DNA from: Antedon bifida
Lineage: Eukaryota > Echinodermata > Crinoidea > Comatulida > Antedonidae
Assembly (NCBI GenBank): GCA_963402885.1
Contig: OY727096.1
Location: 30,981,820-31,045,819, forward strand
Length of the DNA: 64,000 bases
Direction: 5' to 3'
Positions within the stretch are counted from its first letter, which is position 1. Every line of letters starts with the position of its first letter. The translations under genes and the position numbers were made by a program. Below, one piece after another: positions 1 to 11,262 of the stretch. The notes beneath the pieces were generated by a model, which was given only the letters and a program-made list of their open reading frames with translations, did not search any database and was not told where the DNA came from.

Positions 1-1528
1 TAAAAGCTAATCAAAAGATAAAGTAAAACAGCCAGAAAAAGTAGCAGAGCTTTCGGGCAACACTAGCCCTTCATCATTGCAAGTCTATATAATGTAATAT
101 AGAAAATGTGTTATAAGAGGCAACTGAGTGGTAACTGTTCCTTGGATGGGTGATATACTGTACTTACATTAAGTACTTTTGATAGCTTAACAAGTTCATA
201 TTCTTGAAAGTCCGTCCTCATCACCAAAACATGATATTATAAATGTGCAAACTTAGGCATTTCCTGGTTTGTTTTTCCAAACCTTTCTTTGAGAAAAGTT
301 TTAACTTTTATTTAAAAATATCAATGTACTGTATTAAAGTCTGCCACAAGCAACTCAACAGATGAATTGTGCTCTGCTTGCATCTAAGGCACTATCGTTT
401 TGCTGTTTAAGTTATGTTTCTATTGTGATGGTTATTTTCTTACAGCACTTTGTGTTGATATGTTGCCTTAATGTCCTTGCGTTCTTTACCCACTATATAT
501 CATAATACAATTTCAATGTTAAAACGTATTTATTTTATGCTATATGTTTATGAGATACTTTCCTTACAAGTACAACAAAATTAACCCATTTCATTATGCA
601 TATATGTAAAGTATTATTACCCACCTGTAGAGCTTACGTTCTACTCAAAAAATGCATGCATCATTCTCAGACACCTTTATAAAACATTAATTTTATAGTT
701 GCATTAGTTTTTAACATTTTCTTTTCATAAAGCTATATTTTTATTTATTTATGTTTTATGATAGTTTATATAATTTGTTACTTCCTGTTTTATGTCTTCA
801 TATTTCTTTTTCTTTTAAAATTGTTTTTAATGTTTGGCTTTGGTGGTTGAAATATGTTTACCTTTTTAGATATTAATTCTGTTGTCACAAAACCACAGAA
901 GAATTATTTAAAATATTTCTTTTGCTTTCTTTTGTTGTGACAGAATTAAATATGTCTGCATTGAAGCATGGTGAATAGTTGTAGTTTACTTGTATTGTAA
1001 CATGTATGTTTGTACAAATTTAGAACTTGAATTGATTGGTGTATACATAACATACACATACAAAAAAACTGTTGCAAAAAAATAAAAACAGACTTTGCAG
1101 TTGTAATTTATTAAACTGTATATCTGGAGCGATATTTCTAATCTCAACATTTCTAATCAATCGGGAGAGGTTTTTCTACTCATCATGGTCCTTGAAAATT
1201 AAGGTTTTAATTTTAATAAATATTTCCCTAGGTCTTATTTTTATGATAGAAAAATTAATTTATACAGTATATGAATTATTAAACATGACGATAAAAAACA
1301 TAGTAACTGTTGTGCTTGCGTATATACGCGATTTGCTGTTAATTTTCTGTAGTTGTTTCAATTTGCCTCCAAGAAACTACAACCATCTTTAAATGGTACA
1401 GTTTGCGAAAATGGGACAGAAGCCAAGCAATAAATATTTCTTTATTTGGTTAAAAAAAATGTCATAAACTGCTTGTGGCAATGCTTTAATATGTCAGATT
1501 CTGTTACATATATTTTTATTTGTTATAG
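1..1528. other. IRS intron sequence, no exon recognised
   Basis: AT-rich sequence upstream of the first IRS exon in the window. I see no open frame flanked by plausible splice sites. The IRS exons encoding the PH and PTB domains should lie further left, outside the window. Confidence 0.5.
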
Positions 1529-1663
1529 TCCTTCAAGGAGTAGACAGAAGTATAGCCCAGCAACACGTTCAAATTCTAATGTATTTCGGCCACCAAATAT
1601 GTTTCCAAAGTCGGTGATTAAGGCTAATTCAGATTCTCCACCGATACCAAATAGTCCACTCAG
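1529..1663 (+). CDS. IRS: Insulin receptor substrate, internal exon 1 of 6 seen
   Basis: This exon is bounded by a TTGTTATAG acceptor and a CAG|GTAAGAG donor. It enters with one base completing a split codon and leaves after two bases of the next, which matches the following exon. The encoded 45 residues are rich in Ser, Pro and Asn (SPSRSRQKYSPATRSNSN at the start), typical of the disordered tail of an IRS docking protein. Alone it would be unidentifiable. The call rests on exact phase continuity with the downstream exons that carry the diagnostic tyrosine motifs. Confidence 0.75.
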
Positions 1664-1714
1664 GTAAGAGATTGATCAAGTATATTACAGAAGTTAAAGA
1701 AGACTGCTGTTGAA

Positions 1715-1850
1715 ATCATATCAAACAAGATTCAAGAAATGTTATTGGTCCACATTAAAATGGAAATTTGTTTTGCTTGGCATAATTAAGACAATAAAAC
1801 AACAACAAAAATACATCAAATAGCAAAAGGCAATGTTAAAATACGGTGAT
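1715..1850 (-). mobile_element. LINE 3' end fragment
   Basis: Read on the minus strand this is a non-LTR 3' tail, with a GGACCAATAA-type signal followed by TTGAATCTT. The same sequence recurs at 61.86 kb with the shared core GCATAATTAAGACAATA. It lies in an IRS intron. Confidence 0.45.
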
Positions 1851-2149
1851 GAATATAGCAGTAATCTCATAAATTGTTTATGATAAAATGCCTCTGACAA
1901 GATTCAAACCTGTAGTTTTACCGAGTAATGGTAATAAAAAATATAGAATCTATGTTATTCCTTTATGACCATTTACACATTAACTGGAAGTGGACATGTG
2001 GTTTCCGCTCAGGATAGAAACAGAATCTACATGGAACAAGTTAAACGGATTTTCAGCTTACCGCTGCTGCTCGTCTCTGTAAATTGAAAGAAATTTTTAT
2101 TATTTATAACATTAATTTTAAAATTGCTATTTATATGTATTCTTTTCAG

Positions 2150-2254
2150 TGAAAGTCCCCAGAGTTTTTTGGACACAGAACGCTACATGTCAAACCAGTG
2201 CCATTCACCAGATGGAACTGACTACAGTTCAAGCCCACTTGATTCTTTACACAG
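2150..2254 (+). CDS. IRS: Insulin receptor substrate, internal exon 2 of 6 seen
   Basis: The acceptor is TTCTTTTCAG and the donor ACAG|GTAGGT. The exon is 105 bases, a multiple of three, so phase is kept on both sides. The product includes SPQSFLDTERYMSNQ and a Ser-rich end. The tyrosine in RYMSN is not a YxxM site, but Ser/Pro spacing around tyrosines is typical of IRS tails. Confidence 0.75.
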
Positions 2255-2267
2255 GTAGGTAAATACA

Positions 2268-2404
2268 ATGCATCCATCAAGTTTGCTCTCAGAGTATTCT
2301 GGTGCAGATTGGAATATGACTATAGACAGTACATCCATCAAGTAGACCATGTTTGCTCTCAGAGTCTTCTGGTGCAGATTGGAATATAACTTTAGACAGT
2401 GCAT
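2268..2404. repeat. Imperfect tandem duplication, 60-70 bp unit
   Basis: The stretch CATCCATCAAG ... TTTGCTCTCAGAG ... CTGGTGCAGATTGGAATA ... AGACAGT appears twice in succession just after the IRS exon. The second copy carries about nine extra bases. Confidence 0.75.
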
Positions 2405-2905
2405 CAGAGGAATACCATGTTTGATAGCGTACAGTACTGTCAGGTCTAATTCTAAGACTGATATAATTCCTATGACACTACGTTCAGACTCACAACTTTA
2501 TGTTTTTTTGTAACTAATGCAAGGTGTATGATAATCTGTAGCATTAAAGTCATCGTGTTCAGACAATTACTAATTTGCTGCATGTTAATGACTTGAAATA
2601 GAAATTCCATTGTCATTGATGTTGATCTCTTTCTTTATCATTAAAAAAAAACTTGTATAGACCCTATACACTACCATCGTTTTCTAAATGTATCTTTTTA
2701 TTAACACTGAAGTTCTTTTTGTAAATCTAATTGTGATTAAATGGTTATTTGTAATAGTTTTCCCAAATCTTCACATGTATTTCAAGATCAATGTATTTCT
2801 GTTAACCTGTCTGCCAAATGAACCTGCCAAATTTGAAGGAATCTAAATGGCATTAAGCCCAAGCCTGTCAAAGTTACATGTTCCCTGTCTATTTCCTTGT
2901 TCTAG

Positions 2906-3006
2906 GTACGGTCGTACACCTGAATCACCTACGCCAACTCCAATCAGGGAAGAAAGCTTTGAAAGTGATGAATATATAAATATGTCACCATCAGCTTCAT
3001 CTAAAG
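2906..3006 (+). CDS. IRS: Insulin receptor substrate, internal exon 3 of 6 seen
   Basis: The acceptor is TTGTTCTAG and the donor TCTAAAG|GTATTT. Phase changes from 2 on entry to 1 on exit, and both neighbours agree. The exon encodes a Thr/Pro-rich stretch followed by DEYINMSP. That is a YxxM motif, the consensus for the SH2 domains of the PI3-kinase p85 subunit, in the acidic-before, Ser-Pro-after context seen in IRS proteins. YIN also fits the GRB2 YxN pattern. Confidence 0.85.
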
Positions 3007-3948
3007 GTATTTATTAGCAGGATTTAGATATTAGATTGTCAAATGTCATCCGAAATTCTGAGCAGCTGGCCATTTCAACTTAGGATAACTTCAACACATT
3101 CATTTTGTCATGTGCACTCAACATATCTGACAGTCCTACCAATTTATAGAACTGTTCCTACCAATACTTTTAAAGAAAGTATAGTTTTTTTACATATAGC
3201 TATTAGATCATAGATACACATACTGAACAATCAAAAAACATATAGTCACCCATAAGAAAGATTTTTAAATACATGAATGTAACCAATTTTGCTCTTGCGA
3301 ATGTTGGTATGGCAGGGACTGTACCGGAAAGGTTTAAATCTGTTATATTTTTTATGAAAAATGTCTCTTGCTACAGGAATCGTACAGTAAGACTGTCAAC
3401 ACTGTACAGACATGTATAACAAATATATTTTTATTAAAATTAATATATTTGTATTTAAAAATATATCTTTAAATACTGCCCTCGGACTTTTTCATAGTAT
3501 TCCTTTGCCAAGAGAGGGGGCTATTACAGTTTTGGTAAATTTAGCCAATGCAGACAAACATTTTAAATCAATAGTGTAAAGTAATGACCGCTTGCTAGTG
3601 AATTACAAGCATTTTTTAAAATCCTGAGTTATTCGATTTAAAATGTTAGTGTAGCAGTGTATTTTTATAGAAGTTATAATTAGATTATAACAATCACTGT
3701 TTTACTTATTCTGTTGCATGTTTAGATTTCCAAATCCGCCAATAGTGATGCAGGGTTTTCAACCAAAATACTATAATAATTTGCCATAAGATCACATGAA
3801 CATGCTCAGCAATGATCTACATCATCAAAGTTCATTTACCTTACTGTGAGATCATATGATTGATATTTACTTGTTAGTAATTAGTGTTTCAAGCAGTCTA
3901 TTGGAAAAAAATGGAAACTAAATTTTACAAAAACACTGGAATCTGTAT

Positions 3949-4124
3949 CAGTGGTGTAACGCAGAGGCGAGGTTTAGGGACCCTCCAACGCTGGAGGCCT
4001 CGGGCATTTTTAGCCCTTTTCTAGATATTTTATTACCTTATTTCTCTTTTGGGTCCTGCTGGGCCCCTATAAGTTCCAAGCCCCTGGGTTTTGCCAGTGA
4101 GCGCTCATAGCTGTTACGCCACTG
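3949..4124. mobile_element. hAT-type MITE with 8-bp target duplication
   Basis: A 176-bp element begins CAGTGGTGTAACG and ends with the near inverse CGTTACGCCACTG (GTTACGCCACTG visible). It is flanked on both sides by the identical octamer ATCTGTAT. An 8-bp duplication and CAG...CTG termini are the signature of the hAT superfamily. No transposase is present, so it is non-autonomous. It sits in an IRS intron. Confidence 0.85.
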
Positions 4125-4660
4125 ATCTGTATTTAACATAGATAACGTTAATAATATGAGTTCATATTTGTATAAACCATTATGCACATTTAACGCAATT
4201 TGTGAGAAAAATGATGTCATCTCCAAGAATGGCTTTTTGATGTTGCACTTTTAAATACTTCCCTCACTGTTGGTGTTGTAGCATACCCATTTACACTGTC
4301 AGCAAACATATAGAAATGGGTGGTATTTCAACAAAATAATTGGTCAGAAATGTTTGCCCTAGTCTGACCCCTTTGCTCCCTGAAAGCCAGGCTAGTGACC
4401 TGGGTGTCATGGGTTTTGAGTCCCACACAGAATTACATTTTTCGCAAGTGTTTTCTATATGTACTGAGTATAATGCATACATCTGGCGAATAAACCTCAT
4501 ATTTTTGGTTGATACCACCTGTTTTTAGCTATACAGTGTAAAAGGGGTTTAATCACATTTATTTTTTATTTTCACCTTTCCATCAACATATATACCATAT
4601 TTCATTTCTTTCATTTCATTGTTTGGTCCAGTTTGTATGTTTTCTTTTCATTTCAAACAG

Positions 4661-4804
4661 CCAGGCCAGTGCCTCTGTCATCAATCAGTTCAGAAAGCAG
4701 CGTATTTCATTATCATGACCCACCAATAGCTGGCGCTCATCAGTCGACGAATAGTGAGGCATCTAGCTTATACAGTCCAATGCACGAGACACCGCCCAAC
4801 CCAG
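4661..4804 (+). CDS. IRS: Insulin receptor substrate, internal exon 4 of 6 seen
   Basis: The acceptor is TTCAAACAG and the donor AACCCAG|GTTGAT. It is 144 bases and keeps phase 1. It encodes a Ser/His/Pro-rich segment with SSISSESS near the start and SLYSPMHETPPNP at the end. There is no YxxM motif here. The assignment rests on frame continuity and low-complexity composition. Confidence 0.75.
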
Positions 4805-4927
4805 GTTGATTATTATTTACTATTATTTTTATTTTCTTTTCTTTTATTTTACCTAATGTAGCACATCACTGTTTAAGTTTTTCCTTTGCATTTTGTACCA
4901 TATTATATACAATGTAAACAGTAGAGT

Positions 4928-5025
4928 CATAGAGGTATTATATAATATCTCTATGGTAGAGTGAGCCAGTGCCATTGAAGCATTATAAACTATTATACCT
5001 AACTATTGTTAGGTATAATAGTTTA
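4928..5025. repeat. Two adjacent palindromes
   Basis: At 4928-4955 CATAGAGGTATTATA is followed by its inverse with one mismatch. At 4986-5025 an 18-bp perfect stem (TAAACTATTATACCTAAC) with a four-base TATT loop can form. Both are in the intron after the exon at 4661. Confidence 0.85.
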
Positions 5026-5206
5026 TTTTTTTCTGGATGAATATTACTTACGAATTACTACTTGGAATACATTTTATTTAAAATGTGTAAATATGTTCAT
5101 GAATAATATTATTACAAACATGATGTAAATTAATTGTTGTCTACAAAATACAATTCTTCTTCATCCAGTGTATGTCTGCTGCCCTCTATATAATTCAACA
5201 TAATCC

Positions 5207-5542
5207 TTAAAGATATATTGTCCCCCTAAAAAAATATTTTTTTAAATTTTTTTGTTGAATATGTTATTTTAATGTCACATAATAGTTATTCACTCTCACA
5301 AAAAATTGGGTCTGAAAAAAATTTATTTACCTGAGAAAAATGTAATTTAAAGCAAAAAATGGTCAAAGTTTTTGGGTAATTTAACTGTTTATTTTGTCTT
5401 TTTATAGGTGAAATAATTTTTTTCCCCCGTTTTTTTTTCTTATGGAAGTGAACAACTTCATTAAAACTGCAAAATGGCCTATTCAAAGTCCGATTTTAAA
5501 AATCTTTATTTTTCATGATTTTGGGGGACAATACATCTTTAA
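5207..5542. mobile_element. TIR element (TTAAAGATGTATTGTCCC family), copy 1
   Basis: The left end reads TTAAAGATATATTGTCCCCC and the right end is its inverse, GGGGGACAATACATCTTTAA. The interior is AT-rich with no transposase. The same termini and internal blocks recur at 18.4 kb and 41.2 kb, with a fragment at 53.3 kb, so this is a dispersed non-autonomous DNA transposon family. Confidence 0.8.
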
Positions 5543-5897
5543 TAGAATAGATATGATATAATATCATTCATGTCTTGTGCATATAAATAATTAAATTTAT
5601 AAGACATTCAGTTATAAAACAAAAGATATGTCCTCTGGAGAATGTATTTTTAAAAATAAATTTGTTCAATCAACATTTTTTTTACTGTAATAACAATTTG
5701 AAAATACTGACAATAAAAGTTGAATGTAAATTCAATTGATTTTCTAAGATTTTAAAATAATATTTTAACAAAAAATGTTTTATTAGCAGGAGAAAAGATA
5801 ACAATTTGAAAATACATTTTTCAATAAAAGTTGAATATCCATTCAATTGCTTTTCTAAGATTTTACAATAATAAAAAAAAAATGTTTTATTTAGCAG

Positions 5898-6068
5898 GAG
5901 AAGAGAAAGATGTGTATATGAACATGGAACTAACAGCCAGCAAGAGCAGAATAACATCTAGCAACTCACTAGATGTTCCCACCAAAGTTGCTAACAGAGA
6001 CAAACTACCCACCTCAATCAGTCAAGATGAGGGGTATATAATGATGGCTGGAAAGATTGACAATAAAG
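5898..6068 (+). CDS. IRS: Insulin receptor substrate, internal exon 5 of 6 seen
   Basis: The acceptor is TATTTAGCAG and the donor AATAAAG|GTGAGA. It is 171 bases and keeps phase 1. The exon carries two p85-SH2 consensus sites: DVYMNMEL near its start (also a GRB2 YxN site) and EGYIMMAG near its end. YMNM is the most frequent PI3-kinase docking motif of vertebrate IRS proteins. The next coding exon is 9.7 kb away across a repeat-filled intron. Confidence 0.9.
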
Positions 6069-6184
6069 GTGAGATATTGGAGATTTTTACAGATTTATCA
6101 GGCCACATTAAAGGGTCTTTCCTACCTCTTCTGGCACGGTTCCGGTCCGGCACCAGCAAATCAAATTGAACAGCAATGATTTGT

Positions 6185-6246
6185 TTTCACACAGCTACGC
6201 GCATATCTATTAACGCCAATCAATATGCGCGTACCCGTGTGAAGCA
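6185..6246. repeat. Inverted repeat, likely old MITE
   Basis: TTCACACAGCTACGCGCATAT is mirrored by ATATGCGCGTACCCGTGTGAA around a short loop containing ATTAACGCCAATCAA. That loop core recurs at about 14171 just after the rearranged gypsy element, so this is a dispersed repeat. Confidence 0.6.
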
Positions 6247-7082
6247 TCATGAAAATAAAACATTGACGTTCGATGATAGCCAATTATGTTTTAAAACTAA
6301 GGTGACACTATTTAGGGGTCTCAAAATGTCCCCCTAATAGAGGTTCTTCTGTATTTAATAGCTATGTTAACACATGGCCACTAACTGTTAATTAATCATT
6401 CTCAAGATCTTGGACAAGGGAAAGAGAAAAACTTGAAACATCATCAATCAATGGTACAATGTCGCACTTACATACTGTAACAAAAATAAACAGCAAATGT
6501 ACCATTTAGCAGCAGGATCCGTGGGTTGGATCTACGTTTAGGTCCGTAGATGTCCTAATCACTAGGCACTACTGCTATAATTACAAAGTGTATTATCAGG
6601 ATGCTCATAATGGAACGGGCATTAAATTTAGAATACAATTAACCAAATAAAAAAAACAGTATTGTTGGCTTATATAATTTAAAATTGAAGCACAGTCCTT
6701 ATCATTAGCAAAATCCAAGAACTAACAGATTACATTACAAAATATTATTCATTATAACATTCTGGCTCTCGAGTCTGTATTTACTAATACAATTAGTGTT
6801 ATTAAAAATAGCCTTCATTGTCCATTAATGTATGCAAATACTGTTTTAATGTTGAATACGACTGCAACATGTACTTTGTAATTTAGTTCATTATGGATAT
6901 ACAACATTTGCACAACTATTATACATGTTTACTGAGTGTAAACCACTCAGTACTCAAACAATTCTGTTTGCTAATGTAATTTGATTCATTATGGAAACTC
7001 ATTAATTTCTTCAAAATTGTGTTGTGTTTGTATGCTGAAGTTGTTCATACAATTGGAAGGATAAATCTAATTCATTATGTGT

Positions 7083-8075
7083 GTTTTTCCAACATTGTTT
7101 TTCTAACAAATCTTTTACCAACATTGTTTTTCTAACATTGTTTTACCAACATTTTTTACCAACATTGTTTTACCAACATTGTTTTTTCAACATTGTTTTA
7201 CCAACATTGTTTTACCAACATTGTTTTTTCAACATCGTTTTTTCAACATCGTTTTACCAACATTGTTTTTCCAACATTGTTTTACCAACATTTTTTTGCC
7301 AACATTGTTTTACCAACATTGTTTTTCCAACATTGTTTTACCAACATTGTTTTACCAACATTGTTTTACCAACATTGTTTTTCCAACTTTGTTTTATCAA
7401 CATTGTTTTATCAACATTGTTTTACCAACATTGTTTTACCAACATTGTTTTACCAACATTGTTTTACCAACATTGTTTCACCAACATTGTTTTTCCAACA
7501 TTGTTTAAACAAACATTGTTTTTCCAACATTGTTTTTCCAACATTGTTTTCCCATCATGCATGTTCACCAACATGTGTGTTGGACAATTTGTGTGTTTGC
7601 TAACACTAGTGCTGGACAACATGTTTATCAGACAACTTGTTTTTCTAACATTGTTTTTTCAACATCGTTTTTTCAACATCGTTTTACCAACATTGTTTTT
7701 CCAACATTGTTTTACCAACATTTTTTTGCCAACATTGTTTTACCAACATTGTTTTTCCAACATTGTTTTACCAACATTGTTTTACCAACATTGTTTTACC
7801 AACATTGTTTTTCCAACTTTGTTTTATCAACATTGTTTTATCAACATTGTTTTACCAACATTGTTTTACCAACATTGTTTTACCAACATTGTTTTACCAA
7901 CATTGTTTCACCAACATTGTTTTTCCAACATTGTTTAAACAAACATTGTTTTTCCAACATTGTTTTTCCAACATTGTTTTCCCATCATGCATGTTCACCA
8001 ACATGTGTGTTGGACAATTTGTGTGTTTGCTAACACTAGTGCTGGACAACATGTTTATCAGACAACTTGTGTGTT
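7083..8075. repeat. 14-bp minisatellite with a 430-bp higher-order duplication
   Basis: Dozens of copies of a 14-base unit close to CCAACATTGTTTTA run through the region. A 430-bp block (7211-7640) is repeated almost exactly at 7641-8070. Both blocks end with the same non-repeat segment containing CATCATGCATGTTCACC and ACACTAGTGCTGGACAAC. Long reading frames here result from the unit having no stops in some frames; I do not consider them genes. It lies in the large IRS intron. Confidence 0.9.
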
Positions 8076-8199
8076 GGGCAACCTACAGTATGTGTTCACC
8101 AACTTGTGTGTTGGACAATTTGTGTGTTTGCCAATTTGTGTGTTCACAATTTTCAAAAAAAAGATTTTTTGAACTAAATATAATAAGCTAATTGAATTT

Positions 8200-11195
8200 T
8201 CTTAAATTTAAACATCATGTCCTGTAAATAATTGATTCTTCAGTTGATTTACAGTCTCGTAAATCTTGTCATAAATCAAAATATGACAGTATTGAAAATA
8301 GAACATTTAATTAGATTGATAAATAAACAGTGCTTTATCACAAGCCAGCAATAAACCAATCATAATAAAGCAATTTTATTTTAAAACCAATCAAGATCTG
8401 CCTTTTAATCATGATTATAGGTTTGAAATGGATAAGTACATGAACCAAAATAGCATTATTCTTTGTCTTAAACCACAGCACTTGAAATGAAATAGCAAAG
8501 TAAATAATAATATCTGTACTCGCATCTGAGTACCCGATAAAAAGTGGAAGTCTATTTTTATCATTCTCACTTGCACTGGAGAACGGTGAATCGACTTCTT
8601 CTTATTTAATATTATAAAATGGCATATTCAACTAAAAAATGTTTAAGAATTATTTTTTCAGGGCATCTCTACATTAAATAATGATACATGAATGTTTTCT
8701 TTGTTTAACATAGTACACCCTCTAGTGTGTATACTGCCATAGAGTCACATTTTGTGCACTCGAATCAGAAATGTTTAATAGATGTTTCCACATTGGGTTT
8801 TCCCTTTAGCTAATTGTATTTACAATTTACATTGAAATAATAGTAAAAGATTTAAACATTGTCATTATTGCCTATTCATGATTCACTAATTTTGCAAGCT
8901 AGGTACATTAATCATGTTAACTTCTTTGTTGAGATATTATTATACACACTTGACAACATCCGTTGTGACATTCTTGCAATTGTCAAATCAATCAAACTTT
9001 TTAAGAACACAAATAAATAAATTGAATACAATTCAATTGTTAATATCTATTTTGGTCTTGTTTTTGCAGCCAAAAATTAACCGATAAAAATTAACTGATA
9101 ATTAAGTTCCAGTGGAAATTGGGTTTTTAAAAAAATTTAAAAATGTAAAATCTTGATTTACAGAAGCATTAAAGAATTACAAAATACTATAAAGTATTTA
9201 ATAATATTATTATTAACCTAAAGTTGTGATTTCATCAACTTTTATTTTATCCCTGGTTGTACAATGGCCGCACAGTGAAAGATTTACATCCATCATAATG
9301 AAAATAACCTTTAGACACAAAATACAAAAAAAAAAAAAAATTAAGTTTTTTTATATGAAGACTAATGTAAACAACTTTATTTACTCGTGTAATTAATGTA
9401 AGATAGACCATTGTAAACATGTTTAACTTTCCAATTATAGTTTGTTTGTTCTTTGTAAACCATTTGAAATGATTTATTGTACAAGCATGCTTCATTTTTG
9501 GTTTTTTTTTTTCTTGCTTTTCTTATCCTTTTTAAATACTTATGTGAATGGTCTTGTGTTTAAAAAACACAATTTACACTCTTCATATATGGGAATGATT
9601 ATAAATTGTGCAATGTCCTGGGACAGGATTGATCAAACTTGCTTAGCAAAAAAATTGTCTTTGCCATAAATCCTTGATTTTGCTTAAGTCAGATTTATTA
9701 ATATATCTAAACAAAAATGAATTGCTTAATTTTGTCTTAAATCTAAGACGAACAACGTGAGGTCTTTGATCATTGTAAATTCAATCTGACATCGACTCAT
9801 CTATCTAGATATCTCATAGATACAAGAACAATTTATTGCAATATCAAATAAGATTGAAAAAGTTTAACAAAAGGCATATCAAAATGTAGGTAAAAATATC
9901 ATATAAGAATTGTCACAGTCAAAAAGTGTCGGGTTGTAACAGCTAAACGAAAAGGGAAATTTGCATAGAACTATTCAGGTGTATTACCGTATATAAGAAT
10001 TGCTGATTAATGTATTAAGTACACCTCACATCAACCTTGTAGAGAAGGGAGGTGTCACACCTCAGCAATAATACAGATTGACTATTTGCTGCCCGGTTGG
10101 TTGGGCTGAAGTTGGTACCAATACGTAACTGTCTGACCACCATTTGTAGTAAACCAAGCCGAGTATACACATGATTGTTTATGTATGATTGGATTGTAAT
10201 TGGTAGTGAACAAGTCCAAAAGAAGTGACCGGCGGACAAAGAAATAAAGAAACTCAGTTGCTAATATTATATATCTGTATACTTTTAATTGCGTTCTTCA
10301 GTAGCCATATAATTAACTTCAATCTAGGCGTGACAACAATGTAGATGATATTTACAAACAAAAAACAAATTTAAAAACATCAAGTTCTTTTGAGTTGTGT
10401 AAAGAAAGAGACCAGAATTTGTAAATGAATGTTGTCAGATGATTTTGCCTCTCTAAATAGAGGAAAGAGGCATTTTTGCTCATAATTATCTATACACTTA
10501 TTTTATAATTGTTATATCTACGCTATACAGGCTATATTTTAACACAAGTGGATTTCCCTTTTAGTTGAATTTGCATACCTTTAGCTATTAATCATCAATG
10601 TAGGACGACAACATATGGTTTATTAACTTCATATTAACTGTTCTCTTGCTTTCTAACCATCTAAATCTGCATCAATTTCATTCTGTGTACTTTGTGATTA
10701 AACTAATATATTGGACATTTATGAGCAGTAACTTCATCTTTCAATATTATGGATGAATTGACGGGGATTTCGAAGCAATCAGTAGGGAATCCCAAAATCA
10801 ACTTCGTTGGAACTAATTCATTAATTTGATATTTTGCTATATGACCTTTTCTAGCATCAATGACCTTATATATTTCACAAATCATTAGTTTTTGAAAAGG
10901 AAAATCACACTTAAAAACAGCTAATAATTAGATCTTTTATTGCTTTCTATACTTTGTTGTTTATTGAACTGTGTCTAGTTCATTTACTTGTACTTTAAGT
11001 TTATTGTTTTCTACAAAATTCATTTTGTTTTCTATCCATTTCTTCATCATTTAACACATCAATGCAACCATCTCGCATACAGCATTCCCTGTCAAATGTT
11101 ACATTTATTTTTTTTTTAAATATCTGATAACCAGCTTTGATTAATTCTGCACTCTGACCTGACCTTATCCATGCCAAATATTACAGTAATGTGTC
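8200..11195. other. IRS intron, no gene seen
   Basis: AT-rich intron sequence with short homopolymer runs. Open frames are short and lack family resemblance. A possible worn relative of the TTAAAGATGTATTGTCCC family lies near 8620-8680, but I could not define its ends. Confidence 0.5.
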
Positions 11196-11199
11196 TTGC

Positions 11200-11262
11200 C
11201 TAGATACAAGCAATTCGTCTTGCCTAAGGATGCAAGCAATTCGTCTTGCCTAAGGATACAAG
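11200..11262. repeat. Short tandem repeat, about 26-bp unit
   Basis: GTCTTGCCTA-AGGAT(G/A)C-AAGCAATTC occurs about two and a half times, ending at the left boundary of the gypsy-derived reading frame. Confidence 0.75.

Noticed and set aside
1072-1392. 106-codon plus frame rich in Ile and Leu
   Set aside because: AT-rich, starts at a non-ATG codon, no splice sites fitting IRS phase and no motif. Treated as intron.
6300-6355. GGTGACACTATTTAGGGG ... CCCCCTAATAGAGGTTCTTC as a transposon end
   Set aside because: It resembles ends of widespread pogo/hAT-like elements, but I found no matching second end.
7081-8191. Several long overlapping frames (up to 285 codons) of Phe/Gln/His/Asn/Ile/Val repeats
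   Set aside because: They come from a 14-bp unit rotating through three frames; several frames are open at once and the block is duplicated as DNA. No gene signals.
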